A DNA stretch of 64,000 nucleotides from Aldrovandia affinis (Eukaryota; Chordata; Actinopteri; Notacanthiformes; Halosauridae), in contig JAINUG010000213.1 in NCBI GenBank assembly GCA_029706075.1, positions 62,001 to 126,000 of the forward strand. The letters run 5' to 3'. Shown here piece by piece: positions 41,746 to 51,529 of this stretch; positions within the stretch are counted from its first letter, which is position 1; every line of letters begins with the position of its first letter. The notes under the pieces were generated by a model, which did no database searches, was not told the DNA's origin, and saw only the letters and a program-made list of their open reading frames with translations. Position numbers and translations under genes: made by a program.

Positions 41746-42050
41746 CTCCTGGTCCAGGCCCTGGTGATCTCGCGTCTGGACTACTGCAATTCCTACCGGC
41801 CTGCGCCATCAAGCCGTTGCAACTAGTCCAGAATGCTGCCGCACGACTGGTGTTCAATCAACCCAGGTTCACCCACGTCACCCCTCTACTCTCCCCTCTG
41901 CACTGGCTCCCCATCGCAGCACGCATCAAATTCAAATCACTGGTGCTTGCCTTTCAGGCGGCTAGAGGAACTGCTCCCCCTTACCTCCAGACACTCATCA
42001 CACCCTACACCCCTCCCAGACCCCTCCGGTCTCGCCTCTTCTTCAACTTC
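41746..42050 (+). pseudogene. L2-type LINE reverse transcriptase C-terminal fragment
   Basis: Plus-strand reading gives LVQALVISRLDYCNS, then after a one-base frame slip CAIKPLQLVQNAAARLVF, HVTPLLSPLHWLPIAARIKF, SLVLAFQAARGTAPPYL and PRPLRSRLF. This is the standard ending of the ORF2 protein in L2/Jockey-type LINEs. It abuts the truncated end of the hAT transposase remnant. Confidence 0.88.
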
Positions 42051-42159
42051 ACCATTTTCATGGAAAATCACCATGAACATTTTCTGTGAATTTTTTGGGG
42101 TAATAGTAGCGCTATACTGCATCACTATGAGCTTCCTACTAGCTAGTTAACATACATAT

Positions 42160-42523
42160 AGTCCAGCTTAAATAAATAAACAAAATAACTTAGCCGTCGC
42201 CCTTACGGGTTCGGGACACAAAACAATAAGACAACATTTTAAACTAAATAAAAGAGCCTTTCGGCAAAACACTATACATTTTCACTACACACGGACAATT
42301 GCGACTTATCAGTTGCGTATTAGTTGGTGTTTCAAGGTTTTCTCTTGCCACGCATTCAGCTTCCATGTTCCAGCCACCTACTAAGAGAGCAGAGCAGTGT
42401 TAAGCACACAAGTACAGTTAGATAATTCTGCACAGTCGTGTGCCCTGGCTGCCATGCCAGTAGGTGTGGCCGTTAATCACCTGCATTCCCCCCCACCTAG
42501 ACCGACGTCTTCCACAGTGCCTT
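42160..42523 (+). mobile_element. 5'-truncated LTR related to the 10577 solo LTR
   Basis: Starts near AATAAATAAACAAAATAACT, carries TTCCAGCCACCTACTAAGAG, GCCATGCCAGTAGGTGTGGC, and ends CGTCTTCCACA, parallel to 10577-11065. The same truncated piece with the same right flank (GTGCCTTTCACC) lies at 54895, so it predates the segmental duplication. Confidence 0.7.
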
Positions 42524-42720
42524 TCACCGAAGCTAGATTTGGTGAAAATCTGATCCAATAACACATTTAAACCATAGTGTAAAAATGGCATAACTTCCCC
42601 TTGTCGCCCATTGTTTTACAGCCTGGACAGATGTGTGTATGAGTGCTTGTGAGTGCCCGTGTATGTTTGAGCTGTGAGAGAGACAAAGGAAGAGTGACAC
42701 CAGCAATCAATGAACTAATC

Positions 42721-43135
42721 TGTAGCTCTGTAGCTCAGTTGGTAGAGCATGGCACTGGCAATGCCATGGTTGTGGGTTCGATCCCACGGGACTACATGTC
42801 CGTCGTTCGGATAGGACGGGAAAAACCGAGGTCCTGACTCTCTGTGGTCATATAAGATCCCATGGCACTTCTCGAAAAGAGTAGGGTGTTAACCCGGTGT
42901 CCTGGCCAAATTCCCAACCCAGACAATATATATACAATTCATTCCCTCCCTCCTTGCCTCTCCACTGTGTATCTGATGTGTGGTGAGTTTGTACTGGCGC
43001 ACTATGGCTGCCGTCTCGTTCACCCAGGTGGGTGCTGCACATTGGTGGTGGTTGAGGTGAGTTGCTCCTATCATTGTAAAGTGCTTTGGGTTCCTTGAAA
43101 AGCGCTATATAAATCCAATGTTCAATTCAATTCAA
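42721..43135 (+). mobile_element. SINE family F, 415 bp, TSD TAATC; absent from arm 2
   Basis: The head is TGTAGCTCAGTTGGTAGAGC ... GGGTTCGATCCCACGGG (A and B boxes of a tRNA-derived promoter). The 3' end is AAAGTGCTTTGGGTTCCTTG then AAAAGCGCTATATAAATCC and (AATTC)n. Flanked by TAATC at 42716-42720 and 43136-43140. Arm 2 has the uninterrupted site (GAACTAATCAAAATTTAA, about 55351). Confidence 0.92.
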
Positions 43136-43185
43136 TAATCAAAATTTAATATGTACTGATTAGTAGGGGAACAGACACACAGTAC

Positions 43186-43462
43186 TAGTACTAGTCAAAA
43201 GTTTGGACACACCAAACTTGGAAACACCAAACTTTGACTATTCCTTTCCAGTTTGTCCCATACAAGTTCTATGGGATTGAGGTCTGGACACTGGGCAGGC
43301 CAGGTCTTTAGTTTGAGTTGTCGTTCACGTTCCTCCTTCACCAGATAGTTCTTGCACAACTTCAAGGTGTGTTTCAGGTCATTATCGTGCTGAAGAATGA
43401 AGGAGTGCCCAATTGGCTGTAATCCAGATGGAAGTGTGTCCAAACTTTTGACTGGTACTGTA
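43186..43462 (-). pseudogene. Tc1-like element, internally deleted, with terminal inverted repeats
   Basis: Outer ends AGTCAAAAGTTTGGACACAC (left) and GTGTGTCCAAACTTTTGACT (right) are inverted repeats. In between, the minus strand encodes the C-terminal part of a Tc1 transposase: LQHDNDLKHT (second catalytic Asp) and CPDLNPIELVWDKL (third catalytic Glu). The first half of the transposase is gone. The right end is followed by TA; the left TA is not clean. Confidence 0.85.
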
Positions 43463-44011
43463 AATAACTGCAGTACTTACATTTCTATGGCTTAAAATCA
43501 ACACAGAGAATTTATTACAGAGTTAGGTTTATAAAATTGTAGTTATTGTTTAAGGCATTTTATGGCAACATTCCCTAAGTTTTTACATTTTAAACCTTTA
43601 CCTTCACCTTCACTAAAGCTAGTGAACATTAACTAGCTGGCTAACTGTGTGCAAGGCCAAAACCAACTTTGTGATTCTACAAGTTATGAGAGCACATATT
43701 CTAATAGGTTAATCTCAAGACAGATCAAGGATAAATACTTCAAACTGTATGGGAACCATATTTCAAACATTTCTTAGTAATTCTGTTTATATATTTTCTA
43801 GTTTTTCATTTATGTGGGCTACTTTATAACCATAGCTTCCATTCATTATTATTGCTCTAGCACCCCTAACCTGCTGGCTGTTTCAGTATAACAGTAAGTA
43901 CCAATCTTCAACTGAACTGAAATAAAAGGATGAATGTACATTCAAACTCACTTTTAATTATGTGGATTCTCTATGCATCGGAAGTAATGCGGATATGTCA
44001 AAAATAACTAC

Positions 44012-47000
44012 TTATGTTATTGGAGGCTTTTTAGGATATTGTTTATGGAAAAGCATTCTTGTATACGGAGATGGGTTCATATTATATTTTTCACACTTCT
44101 TCTTGAGCTGTTCGTCAAGTTCAGGTTTCACCTTATTCAACATGAGATGAATTCCTTTATTTGCATAAGCTCCTTTTCCTGTAAAAAGGCGTTGTTCAAA
44201 GCATTGCTCTTCCAGCTGTTTGCGTTTCTCCCTGAGAATGGCTACTTCATCTTGTAGCCTGGGCAGACCAATTGTCTCCTCAACCCTTGCCCAAAATGTC
44301 ACATTAAAGTGTTTATACAGTATCCAGTCCAGGGAGTTCCATGTTTGAATTTTACTGCCCATATCCTCAGTGACAGTTTCATGGTCCTTGTCATTTCTGC
44401 TGTTGTGCTTAATGGTAATGACATCATCAATGTCCCAACACAGGGCTTCTTTGAGTAGGATCAGAGACTCATCATAATATTCTGATAATAGAATTAGGTG
44501 GAACGTCTTCTCTATCTCCATGAGCGCCTCGATGCGCTCCTCTGAGTAGTCAGGATAGTTTTCATAGCCAAGATCCCTCCAATTAGGATTCTTCACATGG
44601 CAGTTAGCTTCTAAACGTGGCTTGTAATATTTATTTGAATTATTTAAAAAATCTGCCAAAGATTTAGCTGCTCTGAAAGCCGGATAAACTTTCTTATAAT
44701 AAGAGAATGATGATTCCATCTGAGTCACTGGGTTTCTGATAACCGTGAAGTAGAAGGTATCCTCGTGCTTCAACACCTTTTTCACCTGGAAGACCAAAAA
44801 ACAATCATACCATAGTTTGCCATATTGCAAGCATGTAGAGTCATATAGGTGTCAAAATAAAATCAATGACGATGCATTGACCAAGAAAAGCTTCACCCTG
44901 TGCGTAATTAGTTAGCCAACAAGGCTCCTTTTTGTATTGACCTGCCGATATCCCTGTGTCATTTCTTTTAGGTAGGAGGCACACCCACTACACACTGAAC
45001 TTCTTGCTGCTTTCAGTAAGATACTTTTCTCTGGAAAAATAAAATTAATATCCTACAGTGTGTGCATTATTATTTATATGTACACACACTGTTGCATCCT
45101 CTTGTTAAATCAGTTGTACCTTAGATGTATCAAAGTGTATAAGCATCCTGTTAGAAAAACTGTAGATAATACAGTCTGTTACCTTAGTTTGTCACAGTAA
45201 TGCCCAGTACATGATTGTAGCAGGTAGGCAAACTTGCCAGATGGTGAGTGGGGGGACAAAAACAAAAGGAAAAGTGTTTAGGTGGGCCTCACATTTCTGG
45301 GGGTAAGGAATCTATCCAGGAATGATAGGCTGTGCTTTTATAAAGGCCTGACCAACAAAGGGTGGCCCAACTTATTGCTGATTAGCCTCAGGTAAGCCTG
45401 GCTGTAGGTGAGGCCGCTGCTGTGCAAGGTCCTGTAGTACTCCCCAGGCTGTGGGAGGGAACAGGAACACCTGACAGCAGCCAAAGGGGAGGAACAGCTC
45501 TCTCCACTCCTCCCTTCACCCCTCCCGGCGGCACAATGATGTTGCATTATGGGAAAATAATCAAGAAACTTGTGTTATCCTCTATGCATTCATGTTTTTA
45601 CCCTCTAAGTTTGAATGGTGTGTGGCAGCCCGATGGGCTGCACTAGGAAATGGCTGCCTGGCCTACAACACATGGGCGCCAGGAAACACTACATTTCCCA
45701 GCAGACCACAGAAACACCTGAGCAGAGTCAAGCAAACGGGACTAACGATCAGCTGAAAGCCATTTCAAGGCCTATTTAAACGGTTGAGTCTCTCTACACT
45801 GAGAGAGGAGTAGGAACATGTGTGGGAAGGAGTTGCTGAGTTTTTGTGTTTGAAGAGAGAGAAAACTGTGACGTCGATTGACCAGCCAGTGTTTTGGAAA
45901 GAGTGTTGGAGTGTGTTTGTTTTGTGTGTCTTTGGAATTGGATTGTTTTGGATAACGACTACGGACTGGATTGTGGACTTGGACCTGGATTTTGGATTGG
46001 AACGGACATTGACAAAGAGATAAGGATTGCGGACTTTGTGTTTGTATTCCCCTGAAGACCCCACCCTTTGTTTTGTGTTGTCAAGTGATAGTTTAATAAA
46101 TTATCATTTTGTTTTTGAATACTGCCTCCTCCTGGTTCTTAAACTTGCCTACGCCCTCTGCAAGGTCCGTGCGTGTCGCCCAACCCCTGGGGACACCACA
46201 GGTGTTGTCTGCAGCCAATTCCCTTGCCTTTTATCTGTTATTGCTGTGCATATCCCACAATGTTGTAAGCCTACTTCTTCATTGTATGAGAGCATAACGC
46301 ACTAAAATTAGAACTTGCTTCTTGTGCTTCTCCTTTTTTTCTTGTTATAAAGTCAATATATATGTATAAAAAGAATATTAAAGAACAACAATAACAGTTC
46401 TTTACAAAAGCTGCAGTACTATATTGAGTATTGGATATAGTAAGTCACACTTTCTGTCAAAATCACAACAATAGCCTGTGTCAGGTAGAGTACAGCAAGA
46501 AAACATCTTTTGCACATGATATCCAAACAAATGTGGTGGCAGCATTTCACATGATCAAAAGATCCAGCAAATCAGATCCCATACTAAAAGAACTGAACAC
46601 ACAAAGCTGCTTTTAATAACCACTGACACAATTGTTCCAGAATGATAATTATGGGTGTGCATCTGTTCAGATTGAAAGGCAATGAGTGGCCATCTTACCT
46701 CTTGTTGGTTAAATCTGGTGTGATGTGTGATGAAATCAAAGGAGCTTCCATTCTCAGTCTTATTGTACTTTGCAACGTATCTTGCTTTAAACAACTTGTT
46801 GCCCCATTTTGTAAATGCCTGTAGGGATGCTCCTTTTGGGAGTGCATGTGTCAGGTTCCTGCTATCGGCGTATCGCAGGAGCATGTTCTGCATCGTGGTA
46901 CCTCCGGTCTTGTGGGTTTTCAGAAACATAATATGTCTCTTTGGAGAACATGGCGGTGTGGTCACAAGATAATTTCTGCAAGGTAAGAAATGATATTATG

Positions 47001-47489
47001 GTAAGACGTGTGAGTATATACAGTATGTGTATTAACACTGGTCACGGTTTAGATCAGTGGCACCCAACATTGGTCCTGGGAACCCATCATGTACACTAAC
47101 TTTTGTTACAACTAATCTCTTGATCAATTAAGTATTTAATTGAAAACAAGTATAATTTCTACCATCATTTTTTTCCTTCAATGTATTTTTTCATAATGAA
47201 GGTTTGGCCTCTTGCCAATTGTTCTGTCATTGACCTCTTAATTTTCCCAAAATGGTTTAGTTTCAGTGACCAGGTGGCCAGACTCTACAAATTTCATTAG
47301 TTCAAGAGTGTGTCAAGAGTCAAATGTCTCTCTGTCACCTCTAAAATGTTCTCTGGACCTCTTGGCAGTTCTACATTACCTTATTTTTCCAGATAGTCCA
47401 TACAGAGAGCCGTATTGGTACACGGTAAAGGTGAACAGAGCCAAAAAAATCACAGAAATGAATATTGTATTCCTGGACAAGATCTTCAT
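44012..47489 (-). CDS. Galactose-3-O-sulfotransferase family enzyme, copy 1 (3 exons, 386 aa)
   Basis: Golgi type II enzyme of the Gal3ST family, transferring sulfate from PAPS to the 3-OH of galactose on glycolipids or glycans. Exons, minus strand: 47489-47380, 46975-46699, 44785-44012. AG/GT junctions and phases close exactly (1161 nt). Seen: short cytosolic MKILSRNT, one transmembrane segment (about residues 9-31), 5'-phosphosulfate loop LKTHKTGGTT (55-64), sequon NKT, THHTRFN, the 3'-phosphate site VIRNPVTQMESSF (144-156), YYDESLILLKEALCW, LYKHFNVTFW, and C-terminal HKQYPKKPP. By recall the text is closer to GAL3ST2 than GAL3ST1 (NDTFYF/IRNP and AFR segments), but the paralogue was not settled. 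Mammalian members are 398-486 aa, so this is slightly short but complete. Intron 2 holds an antisense solo LTR. Confidence 0.93.
45288..45540 (+). repeat. 250-bp dispersed repeat, copy 1 (possible gypsy LTR remnant)
   Basis: Contains GGCTGTGCTTTTATAAAGGC (TATA-like) and CCAGGCTGTGGGAGGGAACA. Also at 57665-57917 (arm 2) and, more diverged, at 53525-53765 right after the decayed gypsy integrase. That position suggests an LTR fragment. It lies in intron 2 of sulfotransferase copy 1. Confidence 0.6.
45621..46200 (+). mobile_element. Solo LTR, 580 bp, TSD GGTG; absent from arm 2
   Basis: Begins TGTGGCAGCCC and ends GACACCACA, with TATTTAAA near 45772 and AATAAA near 46096. Flanked by GGTG at 45617-45620 and 46201-46204. 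Arm 2 has a single GGTG (58179-58182) in otherwise matching sequence (TTTGAATGGTGTTGTCTGC). It sits antisense in intron 2 of sulfotransferase copy 1. Confidence 0.93.
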
Positions 47490-48139
47490 TCTTACTCTTC
47501 CCCCTGTGAAAAGGAGAAGACATCAAAGTAATCACTGGTATAAAAGGAAAAAAGCTAATCTGATTGGCCATAATAAAACCAAACCTTCACTTTTAAAGAT
47601 TGTTTAAGGAGACCTTATACAAATATGTCATAAGGTAATTCAGCTTAGGTGTTTGTCCTTAACAAAAAGAGTGAATACTGCTTTACCTGCTTTCAACATA
47701 AGAGCAGCCACTTCCAACCAAGGGCCATTTTGACCCATTTAACCTAGTTTCTCATGCCCAAATTCAGTGAAGGTATGAAGTATGAGGAGCAAACACATGT
47801 TCTTGGTGTCATATGAAAGGAAACACCAATGGATCTATGGTGATCTATATCAGATAATTGGCAGAATTACACAGTCCAAGCTATCATAGAGAAAGTACAG
47901 ACAACACAAGAATTTGACCCTTTTGGCAACAAATTGGGAGAAAAATGGGGTAAAATCTGAAATTTTTAAAAAACGAATTTTAAAAGTCTTCATTTTACTG
48001 AACACCTCTCATATATTAGCAGAGGAAGAAAGCTAAACATACATGACATTGGTTCAGCAGCATACCAGCAAAATCTATATAGAGTTTTGAGTTGATTCAA
48101 TAAAAGACTGAGGAGATATTTTGGTTTGCAATAAAACCA

Positions 48140-48910
48140 GGGGTGGTGTCCTCAGAGTCAAAACTGATCTTCATTTGGAACCAGGTGTTATGGTCAAATT
48201 ACACCAAACTTTTGCATTTTGACCATGCACACCAGCGGGGGGTTGCGTTGGAAGAAGGACACATGGTTGCTTTCTGTCACTCTTGCCATGCGTGTCAGGT
48301 GCTGGGAAAGGCCAACCAAACAATCCCTGCAGCACCCTTGTGCCCCCTGTCTGTTGAGGAGCCTTTGGCTAGAGTTCTGATTGACTCTGTTGGACCTCAG
48401 ATGAAGAAAGATCAAGATCAAGAAAGGGAGCGGACTGTACAATTTGAATAGGATGAGGTAATGTTAGGATGGGCTATAAAGGCTGTGTTCAGATGATTGT
48501 ATTTTGAAGAATAATAGTGGAGGATCTTAGTTGTCTTCTGTTTTCTTCCTGGCCGTGAATAAAATCTTGATCCGGATTGTGTTTGTCTTTTGTCCAGTAT
48601 CTTTTTGTCCAAACATCTTTTTGTTTAAGAACCCAACAATGGTCATGAGGTGATAGGCCCTTTATGAGTGCCTAAGGAGATGTTTTTGGACCCCAAAGCA
48701 TGTGGAAATGTCTTACAGTATGTAGCTATCTTTAAAGACAGATTGTGATCAGTTTGCAGGGTGGCTAGAGACAACTTGAGAGGAGCTAAGAGCACATGAA
48801 GAGGCATTATGACCGGAAGGTGGTTTTGCGGTCAATTGTGGTTGGGGATGAGGTTTTGATGTTGATGCCCTTTGGCGGAGAAAGATTAAGCATCCAGTTT
48901 TATCACCCTT
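48140..48910 (+). pseudogene. Ty3/gypsy integrase fragments (arm 1)
   Basis: Plus-strand pieces with the zinc-binding CHSCHACQVLGKANQTIPA and the start of the catalytic core (about 48260-48410). Then, after about 300 nt that are not integrase, the C-terminal integrase text MKRHYDRKVVLRSIVVGDEV (48796-48860). The core domain between them is missing. The same two fragments occur at 60097-60410 and 60645-60770. Confidence 0.8.
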
Positions 48911-48924
48911 ATTGCATCCTGAAG

Positions 48925-49190
48925 ATGCTGTCCACCCCAGGGGGAAGGGGGAGGGTGAGCCAGCTCGGGTCCACTGAGAAGCACGGAAAAGGAGTCTCCA
49001 GAACGTGGGTGGGCGAATTCCATTTTGGAGGAAAGCAGAGGTCGCTGCCCACAGAGAATTAGCTTGCCTCGTAGAGATGAGCGATGGACTTGTGTGGGGA
49101 GGGTTAATCTAAATAAATAGAGGGTGTAATTGGCTACCAAATTGGGAGAAAAACGGGAAAAGAATTTGACACGAAAATAAAAACAATTCA
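48925..49190 (+). mobile_element. SINE family E, 5'-truncated
   Basis: GCTGTCCACCCCAGGGGGAA through GGTGTAATTGGCTACCAAAT and an A-rich end. It is placed where arm 1 and arm 2 stop matching. Confidence 0.65.
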
Positions 49191-50008
49191 TTAAAAAACC
49201 CTCAGCTATCCTACATGTAAAATATATTTACTTGATTTAATAGAATAATTATCATGCAGGATATAAATTATCAAATGATCAAATTTATTGATAGGCAGAG
49301 CAATCTGGTGGATTAACCGTCATCAAATTAAATTAAAATGAACAGCTAGTTTATTAAGTTACAACAGTTCGACAAAGACAAAATATTCAACGTCCAATCT
49401 ACAGACGTAGGTTCAACTACCTTAACAACTACTAAATCCTAGACATAAAATTGACACCCCCTGTTTTATTTCCCTTAGCCCCAACTGGCCCAAAACATGT
49501 GATGCACTGGTCCTATATGGGGAAAAGGAGATCCATGACCTGGCAAAGGATCTGGAGAGCCATCCAGAGAGGCTGTGGAAGTTCAGTTTAAGTTACAAAG
49601 AAACTTCACAATGCGGAATTTCACAACTTCAAAGTGGGAAGGCCCTCAAAAGGTTGATAATAGTGTCACGTCTTGTGTTCGTGTTCCCCGTAATTAGGTG
49701 TTTTTAGTTTATTCCATGGTTTCCTGGTTTCCGTGTTTTCACTTTCGCTTACCTGTTTCCAGTCTCGTCATTGTATTATCGTTTTCACCTGTTCCTCATG
49801 TGTCTGATTGCAGTTAGCTGCATTCTGATTGTTTTCGTTATGTCCTGATTGTTGTCTTATCATTGTATTATGTTTTCACTTATTCTAAATGGCTATATCC
49901 TGATTGTTTTTCGTTATGTCTAAATGTATATAAGCTGTGTGTTTTCCCATGTTCATTGCCAGATTGTCTTGTGCTTTGCTTATGCCTACACAACTTTCCA
50001 GCGGTTTC

Positions 50009-50173
50009 TCTGTTTACCCGTGTTCTGTTTACCCGTGTTCTGTTTACCCGTGTTCTGTTTACCCGTGTTCTGTTTACCCGTGTTCTGTTTACCCGTGTTC
50101 TGTTTACCCGTGTTCTGTTTACCCGTGTTCTGTTTACCCGTGTTCTGTTTACCCGTGTTCTGTTTACCCCTGT
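50009..50173 (+). repeat. 15-bp minisatellite, 11 copies, inside the solo LTR
   Basis: Unit TCTGTTTACCCGTGT repeated 11 times with no visible divergence except the last copy (CCCCTGT). Because 15 is a multiple of 3, all frames stay open and give repetitive peptide frames that are not genes. Confidence 0.96.
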
Positions 50174-50273
50174 CTCAGTCTCGTTCCCGAACCACTTGTT
50201 CGTGCTCCTTGTGGTTCCAGCCCTGCGCCTCTGTGTTTCCAGCCCTGGCGCCTCTGTGTTCCACGGACTGATT

Positions 50274-50312
50274 TCACTACTGTAAGTCGCTTTGGATAAA
50301 AGCGTCTGATAA
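50274..50312 (+). repeat. Isolated UnaL2-type tail inside the solo LTR
   Basis: CACTACTGTAAGTCGCTTTG GATAAAAGCGTCTGATAAA is the family A 3' end without head or body. Its presence within the LTR suggests the LTR family captured a SINE end. Confidence 0.75.
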
Positions 50313-51529
50313 ACCTCCACCTGCCCATTGACCACGTCTTGCCTGCCTGTGACTGTTGGACCTGGAAACGAACTTTGCCTGTCTTCGACTTCTCTCTGGA
50401 TTCCTGTATTGCCCTGATTGCTCCCGTATGAACTTTGCCTGTCTTTGCAATAAAGAACGTTATTGCATTCTTGGGTCCGCGCCTGGTTCTCCTACTCCGC
50501 TCCTGACAAATAGCAAGCCAAACATGTCTGGCAACTTCAGTTGTGAACTTCAGGCATGAATGGCATGGCAGGCAAGACAAGAAGTCACCTTAGGGCCAGA
50601 AGCTTCTCACCAGTCCTGTTTATAGACATTGTTGCCTCTCAACTAGAGATGTTTTCCCCCAAACCTTTTGTGCTGTCCTGGCTTAACCTTAACCTTCACC
50701 CCTTATTTTTTGTATTCATGCCTATTTGGACATACCCAAATAAAACAGTTCATAGCTGAAGAACAAATGGCCACATGCCTACATTTGATATAATTTGAAA
50801 GGAAATGTACTGTAGTTCATAGGGGTATGCTCAAATAGCATGTGGACAAAACACATCCCAAAGGACTGAAGACAAAGATCAAACATACAATAATGATATA
50901 CCTGTGGATGTTTGTGCATGTCTCGTCTAATATGTCAACTAAGTCTGTGAAAAAACCAAAACAGACTTCTAGACCCAAGGACTCATTAACTAGAGGCCTC
51001 CAAGTGTCTCCAAGGTGGTCTCCAAGTATCCCAAAACCTATCCAAGGTGGCCAAATTGGTCTAATGATTTCTATTGACTTCTATGACACTGAAAAACATA
51101 CTAAAACATTTTGATGACTATAAAATCTGTGTCTATCACCCAAACCATTATGGATTGTTGTTTTCCTCACAAAACTGACAGTAATGTGATAGCTCAAAGT
51201 ATCTCCTAATGTCAGTGGCACAATTCCCTTCTGTGACACCGAGAATCACTCTACAACATGCTGTTGCCTTTCAGACACACTCACCAATTTCAAACCAAAG
51301 AATTGGATAGCAACAACAGAAGTACTTTTTTGTAATTACAAAAAAGTAACCAACAGGCATTTGAATAGAATATAATATTTTGGTCAGCGTTATAATGGAA
51401 CCATGTGAGTTTGATGAGTTTGCTTTGAAACCCCAGCACTATTGCACAGCTGCAGATAAGAGGACTTGCTGGTTATTGCAGATTTATTTGACCTTAGAAT
51501 TGTACGGTATACCACAAACTGTGAGGTAA

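Larger units (their letters stand above)
49664..50508 (+). mobile_element. Solo LTR, 845 bp, TSD AATAG; absent from arm 2
   Basis: Begins TGTCACGTCTTG and ends CTCCTGACA. Flanked by AATAG at 49659-49663 and 50509-50513. AATAAA near 50449 is followed by a short region to the end, as in R-U5. It contains a 15-bp minisatellite and a UnaL2-type tail. Arm 2 shows the uninterrupted site at about 63529-63545. Confidence 0.92.
42160..50910 (+). repeat. Segmental duplication, arm 1
   Basis: Matches 54893 to at least 64000 in the same order and orientation: truncated LTR, ACATTTAAACCATAGTG flank, sulfotransferase gene, gypsy integrase fragments, and the segment at 49480-50900. Interrupted by arm-1-only insertions at 42721-43135, 45621-46200 and 49664-50508, and a Tc1 remnant at 43186-43462 that is also absent from arm 2. 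Confidence 0.92.

Noticed and set aside
41534..41767. Plus-strand 77-aa ORF near the hAT remnant
   Set aside because: Antisense of the transposase text; no protein signature of its own.
49863..50335. ORFs of 115-151 aa with repeated VLFTR or NRTRV motifs
   Set aside because: They come from a 15-bp minisatellite in a solo LTR; all frames are open because the unit is a multiple of three.
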